Of a DNA stretch of 64,000 nt, positions 25,310 to 32,280 are shown piece after piece. The stretch spans positions 124,001 through 188,000 of the forward strand of contig CAZCNS010000007.1 of NCBI GenBank assembly GCA_964500205.1, written 5' to 3'. A program made the translations under genes and the position numbers. How positions within the stretch are numbered: the first letter of the stretch is position 1; each line of letters begins with the position of its first letter. Under the pieces are notes generated by a model, which did no database searches, was not told the origin of the DNA, and worked only from the letters and a program-made list of their open reading frames with translations. This stretch comes from UBA10329 sp964500205 (GTDB taxonomy: Bacteria > Bacteroidota > Bacteroidia > UBA10329).

Positions 25310-25339
25310 TTGCGCGTGCGAGTTCTACCCCTACATTTG
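25310..25339 (+). promoter_or_regulatory. Promoter of the ECF sigma factor gene
   Basis: TTG (25310-25312) and TACATTTG (25332-25339) are separated by 19 nt, a good fit to the Bacteroidota -33/-7 pattern. The leader that follows is A/C-rich. Confidence 0.75.
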
Positions 25340-25379
25340 TTCCATCATTTCAAACAAACACTAAACAAAACCAATAGCC

Positions 25380-25886
25380 ATGTCTGCTTTGACTTTCAAT
25401 GACCGCCTGATCAAAATGAGTGATGTGTTGGAGTACTTTGCCTTGAGCCTCACCAAGGACAAGGAGCAGGCACAGGACCTGTTGCAAGAGACCTTGTTGA
25501 AGGCGCTCACCTATAAGGACAAGTTCACGCCCGATACCAATCTGAAAGCGTGGTTGCACACCATCATGAAAAATACGTTCATCAACGACTACCGCAAAGC
25601 GACACGTGCACGCACGGTGGTCACCACCAAGGATGACATCGAAGTGCTCGACTTTGTGCCTGCCACCACGTTCGCAGCACCTGACAGCGCTATCAGCCAT
25701 AAGGAGATCCTTCAGTTCATCAGCCAATTGAGCGATGCGTACCGTGTGCCATTCGTGATGCACTTCAACGGATACAAGTACAAGGAGATCGCGGAGCAGC
25801 TCAACATTCCGATCGGAACAGTGAAGAGCCGGATCTACCTGGCCAAACAGTCACTGATGGCTAACCTGAAGGGCATGCGCGACTGA
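25380..25886 (+). CDS. ECF-type RNA polymerase sigma factor
   Basis: A 168-aa sigma-70 family member with only regions 2 and 4, as in extracytoplasmic-function sigmas. Region 2 is visible as AQDLLQETLLKAL...NLKAWLHTIMKNTFINDYRK, and region 4 as LSDAYRVPFVMHFNGYKYKEIAEQLNIPIGTVKSRIYLAKQSL. No anti-sigma factor gene is adjacent, so control is probably at transcription through the promoter described above. MerR-sigma pairs of this kind stand next to carotenoid genes in other Bacteroidota; here the following genes are idi, a PTPS gene and folE. Confidence 0.93.
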   Translation: MSALTFNDRLIKMSDVLEYFALSLTKDKEQAQDLLQETLLKALTYKDKFTPDTNLKAWLHTIMKNTFINDYRKATRARTVVTTKDDIEVLDFVPATTFAAPDSAISHKEILQFISQLSDAYRVPFVMHFNGYKYKEIAEQLNIPIGTVKSRIYLAKQSLMANLKGMRD

Positions 25887-26003
25887 GCGCGTCCGTGCCC
25901 TGGTCATCTACTTCATCTCTCACCATTCAACAACATGTGGATAGCATCAAGGGCAAACGCCTACGGGGTTCTTCCAGAACCTGAAACGTTAACTTCGCTT
26001 ACT

Positions 26004-26552
26004 ATGGAAGAACGTGTGGTGCTTGTGGATGCCGATGACAATGTCATCGGGACCATGGAGAAGATGGAGGCTCACAAACAAGGGGTGCTCCATAGGGCGG
26101 TGTCGGTATTCATAGTGAACTCGAAGGGCGAGATGCTCCTCCAGAGAAGAGCACTCGACAAGTATCACAGTCCGGGTCTGTGGACCAACGCTTGCTGCAC
26201 CCACCCTCGCGAAGGAGAACGTTATGAGGATTGTGCAGAGCGAAGGGTGCGAGAGGAATTGGGCTTTGAGTGCGAACTGCGTCATTGCTTCTCCTTCATC
26301 TATAAGGAAAGCGTTGAGAACGGGTTGACTGAGCACGAGTTGGACCATGTTTTCATCGGCCGGTACGAAGGCCCGGTGAATGCCGATCCTGCCGAGGTTG
26401 AAGATTGTACCTTTGCCTCGTTGGACACCATCAGGAGAGGGCTTGCAAAGCGGCCTGAGGAGTTCACCATCTGGTTCCGTGCTATCTTCGAAAGGGTCAG
26501 CGGGCACCTGTCAGGAATGGAATCCCATCAATTAAAGGGAGGAGTAGAATGA
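26004..26552 (+). CDS. idi: Isopentenyl-diphosphate Delta-isomerase, type I
   Basis: Converts isopentenyl diphosphate to dimethylallyl diphosphate, feeding isoprenoid and carotenoid synthesis. It is a Nudix-fold enzyme with the active-site cysteine in TNACCTHPREGE, the catalytic glutamate in EHELDHVF, and HRAVSVFIVN for metal binding. The start is the ATG at 26004 (182 aa, typical); an earlier in-frame ATG adds 23 residues with no family match. It overlaps the PTPS gene by 4 nt (ATGA), so the two are translationally coupled. The link to the CarH-like regulator upstream suggests light-controlled carotenoid precursor supply. Confidence 0.92.
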   Translation: MEERVVLVDADDNVIGTMEKMEAHKQGVLHRAVSVFIVNSKGEMLLQRRALDKYHSPGLWTNACCTHPREGERYEDCAERRVREELGFECELRHCFSFIYKESVENGLTEHELDHVFIGRYEGPVNADPAEVEDCTFASLDTIRRGLAKRPEEFTIWFRAIFERVSGHLSGMESHQLKGGVE

Positions 26553-26959
26553 AGGTCACAGTCCACCGCAAGGCCCATTTCAATGCGGCCCACCGTCTTC
26601 ACAACCCATCGTGGTCAAGTGAGAGAAATGCCGAGGTGTTCGGCAAATGCAACAATCCTAACTACCACGGTCACAACTACGAACTGACCATCAGCGTGCG
26701 CGGGGAGATCGACCCCGACACTGGGTATGTCATTGATATGAAGGTGCTCAAACAATTGATCCGCACCCATGTTGAAGATGTGTTCGATCACAAGAACCTC
26801 AACCTCGACACCGAGGATTTCAAAAATCTCAATCCAACGGCAGAGAACATAGCGGTCGTCATTTGGAACAAGCTGCGTGCCCATCTCGACCCTTCGTTGG
26901 AACTAACAATCAGACTCCATGAAACAGAACGGAACTTCGTTGACTATGACGGGAATTGA
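26549..26959 (+). CDS. 6-pyruvoyl-tetrahydropterin synthase / QueD family enzyme
   Basis: A 136-aa T-fold enzyme acting on 7,8-dihydroneopterin triphosphate. The zinc histidines are His15 region NAAHRLH and the HGH pair, with the catalytic cysteine in FGKCNNPNYHGHNY. This CNNPNxHGHNY form resembles eukaryotic 6-pyruvoyl-tetrahydropterin synthases more than E. coli QueD, which has CGRLHGHS. That favours a reduced pterin over the queuosine precursor, although Bacteroidota enzymes of this type are often named QueD. It overlaps idi by 4 nt and folE by 41 nt. Confidence 0.88.
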   Translation: MKVTVHRKAHFNAAHRLHNPSWSSERNAEVFGKCNNPNYHGHNYELTISVRGEIDPDTGYVIDMKVLKQLIRTHVEDVFDHKNLNLDTEDFKNLNPTAENIAVVIWNKLRAHLDPSLELTIRLHETERNFVDYDGN

Positions 26960-27614
26960 CATCGAACAGATAGAAGAGGTGGGTGACAACCATGCGTCCG
27001 CCAATCTTGATACGCCCATGCGACCCGATGCGCACAATCTCAGCGATGAGGAGAAGATGGAGCGCATCGCGGAGCATTTCCATGCCATTATGCACACACT
27101 CGGATTGGATCTGACCGATGATAGCCTGAAAGGAACGCCTTTGCGTGTGGCCAAGATGTATGTGAAGGAGGTGTTCAACGGTCTGAACCCGAAGAACAGG
27201 CCCAATGTGAAGCTCTTCGATAACAAGTACGGCTACAAGGAGATGCTCGTAGAGCGGGACATCACCGTTCATAGTTTTTGCGAGCACCATTTTGTGCCCA
27301 TCATCGGTAAGGCGCACATCGCGTATCTCAACAACGGACAGGTGGTAGGTCTGTCCAAGCTCAACAGGATCGTGGACTTCTACGCCCGCAGACCCCAGGT
27401 GCAGGAGCGGCTTACGGTCCAAATAGCCAATGACCTGAAGGAATTGCTCAAGACAGATGACATTGCGGTGCTGGTGGATGCCAAGCACATGTGCGTGTCG
27501 CTGCGAGGTATTGAGGATGTTGCCAGCAGCACTTTGACGGCCAGTTATCACGGGGCTTTCCAGAAAAAGGAAGTCAAGGAGGAGTTCCTACAGTACGTGT
27601 ACGGAAAGAAATAG
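26919..27614 (+). CDS. folE: GTP cyclohydrolase I
   Basis: Makes 7,8-dihydroneopterin triphosphate from GTP, the first step of folate and pterin synthesis and the substrate for the preceding gene's product. The zinc and catalytic residues are in HSFCEHHFVPIIGKAHIAY and the later DAKHMCVSLRG. At 231 aa it has the usual length plus a short variable N-terminus. The ATG at 26919 overlaps the PTPS gene by 41 nt; a second ATG at 26946 would shorten the overlap to 14 nt. In either case the three genes idi-PTPS-folE form one translational unit. Confidence 0.95.
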   Translation: MKQNGTSLTMTGIDIEQIEEVGDNHASANLDTPMRPDAHNLSDEEKMERIAEHFHAIMHTLGLDLTDDSLKGTPLRVAKMYVKEVFNGLNPKNRPNVKLFDNKYGYKEMLVERDITVHSFCEHHFVPIIGKAHIAYLNNGQVVGLSKLNRIVDFYARRPQVQERLTVQIANDLKELLKTDDIAVLVDAKHMCVSLRGIEDVASSTLTASYHGAFQKKEVKEEFLQYVYGKK

Positions 27615-27661
27615 TGATTCCCATTTGGATGATCATGACGGAAAGTAGGTAATTTTCCGTC

Positions 27662-30565
27662 ATGTTCCGAGAGGGGTCTGACACGGTTGCTTCGAATAGT
27701 CCTTCGCAGGTCTTACCTGACAGTTCTACGCAATTCCTGTTGACAGCATCTCGGATATTGGCCGAGTTCAATAGGCCGTATCAAGATGTGCTCAGCGACC
27801 TGGCGGTGCACGTATGCGGGCATTTTGATGCTGTGAGCGAGATAGTCCTCGGACTTCCTGATTCAGAGGTGCTGACCCCTGTGGCCGTTCATCACCATGA
27901 CCCTGAGGTGGTCTCGTTGATCAGTGAGGCGTACTTGCGGCACAAGGTCAAAGTGGGTGAGGGCATTGTGGGCAAGGTCATCCATGAGGGTTGCGAGGTG
28001 TGGATGCCCTCGGTGCCTAATGAGCTTCGTGAGCGAGTTCGGACATATACCTCTAAACTGGTGCCGGAAAGTGCGCTGTATGCTCCGATGGTGACGCGGA
28101 CAGGAGTGCTTGGCTCTATGAATGTGATACGACTCGAAGGGCTGCCCGCCCTCACTGAGGCGGATCGGTCTCTCATCGCGCAGTTGGCAGAGCAATCCGC
28201 CTTGTTTGTCGACAACATTTGGCTGAATGACCAGCAGCAGCGGGAGCTGAAGCTTCGTAGAGATGCTCAGGAAAGTCTTGAGAAAGCACTCAGCATCAAT
28301 GCGTTCCTTTTGCGTACCTCTCGGCTGTTGTCCGATCTGAGTTCTGACAGAAGGCAGGTGCTTGATGGGCTGACAGCCGAGGTGTCTCGTCATTTCGATG
28401 CGTTCTGTGTCATATATATGATGAGTACGGATGGCATCGGACTCCGTCCGCGGGCGGCACACCATTATCGGCCAGATGTGCTTGAGGCGCTCCGGTCTGC
28501 CTTTGACGGGAATGGCACTGAGGATGGCATGCGCGCAGCTCGCCATGTGTTGAGGAGCAGCGAGCCGTTCATTGTGCAAGATGCTTCTTTGGAAGGGATG
28601 TTGCCCCAGCCGATAGACCCTCTGCTTACACCGAGTGCCTATGGTTTCTGGCCGCTGCGCAGCAATGAGCCTATCGGGGTGTTATGCCTGTGCAAGTTGC
28701 AGGGACAGCCGGCTTTCAGTGATGAGGAACTTTCGGGTATTTCACACTTGACGTCTCACCTGTCGCTGTTCTTGGCAAACATGCTGATGCACGACCGTCA
28801 GCACCAGGAGATCGAAGCTCGGACCGCAGCCGAGCAGCAGCTGGCAGCCAAAGAGGGAGAGTTGCGACAGATTCTCAATGCCATACCCATCAACATATCC
28901 AGGGTCGGCAAGAATCTGAGATACAGGTTTCTCAATGCATCATACCTGCGCATGGGCATTGACCCGGACCAGATGGTGGGCAGGCACATACGGGATGTGC
29001 TGGGAGAAAAGGGGCTTATGCAGGTTATGCCTAAGATAGAGCGCGCCCTTGCCGGTGAGATGCTCAACTATGACGAGACCGTTGTCATGGCCGATGGGAC
29101 GACCAGACACTTCAGTGTGGTCGTTGCACCGGACAGAGATCACAGAAACAGGGTCGTAGGATTCTATTCCTGTACCATTGACATTACCGAGAAGGTGGAG
29201 TTTGAAAGAAGCCTACGCATCAGCGAGGACCGCTACCGTTCGCTTCTCCTCAATTCGGGTGATGCTTTCTGTCTACATGATCTCAATGGCCGAATATTGG
29301 ATGTGAACACCTGGGCCACCGAACTCACCGGACATACCCGTGACGAGCTGCTCGGTATGAACGCGGGCCAGTTGGATGCAGGGTGGAGATTTGGGGACTA
29401 TGAATCACTGCTGGCAAACATGAGGCCTGATGTACCCATGACCCATGATGCTACACTCACCCACAAAAGCGGGCGTCAATTCCCAGTAGAGATACGATTG
29501 GTGAAAAGAGTGGAGGAGGGCAATGAAATGATTCAGGCACTGATACGGGACCGTAGTGATAAATACAAGCAGGAGCTGCTGCTGCGGAAATCGGAAGAGC
29601 GTCTCCGAGTGCTTATCGACAACGTTCAGGATGTGATCATGACTGTGGATTACAATGGCACGATCCTTAGCATCAACCGGACCAAGCAGGGCACACGACC
29701 AGAGGACGTGATCGGTACAAGCATATTCGACAACTTGAAGGGAGAGCAGGCCGAGACCGTAAGGGCCGAACTGGAGACTGCTCGGCATACCAGCGTACCG
29801 TTTGAGGTCGTGGCCCGATACAAAGGGCCTGACGGTACGACTGAGTGGTATCAGACCATGTACTGCCCGGTGAAGGATGCGGATATCCTGGTCGCAGTTT
29901 CGAGGAACATCACCCACATCAAGGAGTCTGAGCTTCACCTGATGAACGGCATCACCAAAGGTCAGGAGCAGGAGCGCAAACGGTTGGGTGCCGAACTGCA
30001 TGATGGGGTAGGTCAGCTGCTGTCATCCATCGCTTTGGAGGTATCGCAGTTGCGAAATGAGGAACAGGCAGACCCTGAGGTGAAAAACGCATTGGGTGGA
30101 ATATCTCGCAGAGTAACCCATGCCATTGATGAAATACGAAACATCTCACACGACCTGATGCCCGGTCTGCTGGAGAGTTTCGGCCTTGTAGAGGCCATCA
30201 AAGGGGTCTGTCGCAACATTCAGGCCCGCTCCGGCATTCATTTTCATTTCGATGCGGTTGACATCGATCCCGTTTACACACCGGAAATGGAAGTGAATCT
30301 TTATCGAATCGTCCAGGAGCTGGTGAACAATGTAGTGCGTCATGCCCACTGCTCAAGGGTGTACATCAACCTCATTGACCACGGGGACATGGTTTCACTT
30401 TCTGTGGAGGATGACGGGGTTGGATTTGACCCAAGCGAAATGCAGAATGGCATCGGACTCAGCAACATCAGGTCCCGTGTCAGTATCCTTGGTGGCAACG
30501 TGTCCGTAGAGAGTTCCAACACATCAGGCACCTTGGTTCATATTGAAATCCCGAAAATGAGATAG
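27662..30565 (+). CDS. GAF/PAS sensor histidine kinase (NarX/HisKA_3 class)
   Basis: A 967-aa soluble kinase with no clear membrane segment. From the N-terminus it has two GAF domains (about 20-185 and 205-380), three PAS domains (about 395-510, 515-640, 650-765) and a HisKA_3 dimerisation domain with phospho-acceptor His780 in GAELHDGVGQLLSSIALEV. The C-terminus is a HATPase domain (NNVVRHA, DDGVGFDP, GIGLSNIRSRV). The stop is 2 nt from the NarL-type regulator gene, its obvious partner. The stimulus is unknown; GAF and PAS domains can bind haem, flavin or small ligands. No bilin-binding cysteine motif was recognised. Confidence 0.92.
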   Translation: MFREGSDTVASNSPSQVLPDSSTQFLLTASRILAEFNRPYQDVLSDLAVHVCGHFDAVSEIVLGLPDSEVLTPVAVHHHDPEVVSLISEAYLRHKVKVGEGIVGKVIHEGCEVWMPSVPNELRERVRTYTSKLVPESALYAPMVTRTGVLGSMNVIRLEGLPALTEADRSLIAQLAEQSALFVDNIWLNDQQQRELKLRRDAQESLEKALSINAFLLRTSRLLSDLSSDRRQVLDGLTAEVSRHFDAFCVIYMMSTDGIGLRPRAAHHYRPDVLEALRSAFDGNGTEDGMRAARHVLRSSEPFIVQDASLEGMLPQPIDPLLTPSAYGFWPLRSNEPIGVLCLCKLQGQPAFSDEELSGISHLTSHLSLFLANMLMHDRQHQEIEARTAAEQQLAAKEGELRQILNAIPINISRVGKNLRYRFLNASYLRMGIDPDQMVGRHIRDVLGEKGLMQVMPKIERALAGEMLNYDETVVMADGTTRHFSVVVAPDRDHRNRVVGFYSCTIDITEKVEFERSLRISEDRYRSLLLNSGDAFCLHDLNGRILDVNTWATELTGHTRDELLGMNAGQLDAGWRFGDYESLLANMRPDVPMTHDATLTHKSGRQFPVEIRLVKRVEEGNEMIQALIRDRSDKYKQELLLRKSEERLRVLIDNVQDVIMTVDYNGTILSINRTKQGTRPEDVIGTSIFDNLKGEQAETVRAELETARHTSVPFEVVARYKGPDGTTEWYQTMYCPVKDADILVAVSRNITHIKESELHLMNGITKGQEQERKRLGAELHDGVGQLLSSIALEVSQLRNEEQADPEVKNALGGISRRVTHAIDEIRNISHDLMPGLLESFGLVEAIKGVCRNIQARSGIHFHFDAVDIDPVYTPEMEVNLYRIVQELVNNVVRHAHCSRVYINLIDHGDMVSLSVEDDGVGFDPSEMQNGIGLSNIRSRVSILGGNVSVESSNTSGTLVHIEIPKMR

Positions 30566-30567
30566 TA

Positions 30568-31224
30568 ATGGAGAACATACGTGTGATGGTAGTGGATGAT
30601 CATCCGATGCTCAGAGGCGGAATCATATCACTTGTGGCCAAACAGCCCGACATGGATGTGGTCGGTGAGGCGTCAAACAGCGCTGAGGCATTGAGGCTGG
30701 TAGAGGCTCTTCAGCCCGATGTGGTCATCATGGACATCAACCTCGAAGGTGCAATCGATATCCGCACCACCGAGACCATCCGGAACAATTGGCCGGAGGT
30801 CAGGGTGGTAGCATTCTCCATGCACAATGAGGTGCAGGTGATCAGACGCATGCTCAAGGCCGGTGCCACCGCATATCTTACCAAGAGTGTGGCCCATGAT
30901 GAGCTTATTGATGCCATTCATGCCGTGATGCGCGGTGAAGCCTATTACGACCGCGAGGTGCTGACGATGATGACCGAATCGCTGACCGGGGGAAACAGCA
31001 GCGATGTGGAGAGCGATGTGAGCCTCAGCGCACGCGAGCAGGAGGTGCTTTTTTTCGTGTCAAAGGAGTTCACCAATCAGGAGATAGCCGAGCGGATGGA
31101 CATCAGCCTTAGGACAGTGGAGACGCACAAGCGCAATCTTGTCAAGAAGCTGCGTGTCAAGAACGTGGTAGGTCTTGTGCGTTATGCCATAGAGAACAGC
31201 TACCTCCTGGATTACGATGAGTGA
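30568..31224 (+). CDS. NarL/LuxR-type response regulator
   Basis: A 218-aa regulator with a receiver domain (acidic pocket VVDDHP, phospho-acceptor Asp56 in VIMDINL, TKS at the switch lysine) and a C-terminal LuxR helix-turn-helix (LSAREQEVLFFVSKEFTNQEIAERMDISLRTVETHKRNLVKKL). It is preceded by the GAF/PAS kinase and overlaps the second kinase by 8 nt. The cognate pair by class is the HisKA_3 kinase, since NarL-type regulators normally work with that class. Confidence 0.94.
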   Translation: MENIRVMVVDDHPMLRGGIISLVAKQPDMDVVGEASNSAEALRLVEALQPDVVIMDINLEGAIDIRTTETIRNNWPEVRVVAFSMHNEVQVIRRMLKAGATAYLTKSVAHDELIDAIHAVMRGEAYYDREVLTMMTESLTGGNSSDVESDVSLSAREQEVLFFVSKEFTNQEIAERMDISLRTVETHKRNLVKKLRVKNVVGLVRYAIENSYLLDYDE

Positions 31225-32212
31225 GGTCAATGCACGAGGGTGGATTGACGCCATGCCAAAGCGCATGCTCATCTATGTGCTGGGCAGCTATGTGCTGCTT
31301 CAGTTCGTGTGGTGGGCGTACATGCTGGTCGACCTCAACGGAGAGATCTATCAGCTCCGGCTGGAACTCCTACTGAACTCAGGAGCGCCCTCACCAGAGG
31401 AGCTGATCCTCAAGGCAGAGCTCGATCAGCGCCTGAGCAAACGGATCTGGATGGTGCTGGGCGAAGGAGCGGTTTTCATGCTGCTGCTCGCTTTGGGCTT
31501 CAGGGCTGTGCAGCGCAGCATCATTCGCGAACTCCAACTCGCGGCCCAGCAGCGCAATTTCCTGCTTTCGGTCACTCACGAGCTCAAGTCGCCCATTGCG
31601 GCCATCCGCCTCCAGCTGCAGACACTTGCAGAACGGGACCTTCCAGAGGAGAAACGACAGCATCTATATAGAAGGGGGCTTGCCGATACGGACCGGTTGC
31701 AAGGCCTGGTGGAGAATCTTTTGCTGGTCAACAGGGTGGAGGCAGGCAAATTCCCCATACATAGGCAACCGACCGACCTCGGTGCCTTGGTGCACAGGAT
31801 CTGTCAATCGCACTTCGGTGAAGAGATGAACAGTGGCAAGGTCAGGTTGTCTATCCCTGTTTCGGTGAACTTCTCCTGCGATGCGGATGCCATGCGAAGC
31901 ATAGTGGTCAATCTGGTGGAGAATGGTCTGAAGTATGGAGGCGGCAGCCCAGTGGAGATCAGCCTCAGCATTGGCCCAGAGGAGGTGCGTTTGTCAGTGG
32001 CCGATGGCGGGCCGGGTGTTCCCAAGGCCGACCGTGAGCGCATTTTTGAGCGATTCTTCAGGTTGGGCAATGAGGACACCCGTGCAACAAAGGGCACGGG
32101 CATAGGGCTATACTTGGTACGACAGCTGGTCGAGATGCACGGAGGAGAGGTTTCGGTGGAGGACAGTGAGCGCGGAGGAGCGAGGTTTGAGGTGAGGTGT
32201 CCTCTTGAATGA
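31217..32212 (+). CDS. Membrane sensor histidine kinase (HisKA class)
   Basis: A 331-aa inner membrane kinase with two transmembrane helices (about residues 17-37 and 80-98) and a short periplasmic loop. A HisKA domain follows, with phospho-acceptor His121 in VTHELKSPIAAIRLQL, then a HATPase domain (NLVENGLKYGG, DGGPGVPKADRERIFERFFR, GTGIGLYLVRQLV). It overlaps the preceding regulator by 8 nt but belongs to a different kinase class from NarL partners. Its own OmpR-type regulator is not in the window. It may cross-talk with, or dephosphorylate, the NarL-type regulator, but this is inference. Confidence 0.9.
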   Translation: MSEVNARGWIDAMPKRMLIYVLGSYVLLQFVWWAYMLVDLNGEIYQLRLELLLNSGAPSPEELILKAELDQRLSKRIWMVLGEGAVFMLLLALGFRAVQRSIIRELQLAAQQRNFLLSVTHELKSPIAAIRLQLQTLAERDLPEEKRQHLYRRGLADTDRLQGLVENLLLVNRVEAGKFPIHRQPTDLGALVHRICQSHFGEEMNSGKVRLSIPVSVNFSCDADAMRSIVVNLVENGLKYGGGSPVEISLSIGPEEVRLSVADGGPGVPKADRERIFERFFRLGNEDTRATKGTGIGLYLVRQLVEMHGGEVSVEDSERGGARFEVRCPLE

Positions 32213-32280
32213 ACACGCCACATTGAAACTCCGCTGATTTGACTTTCTTTGCCGCCCTCCATTACCACTAAAATTTCCGG

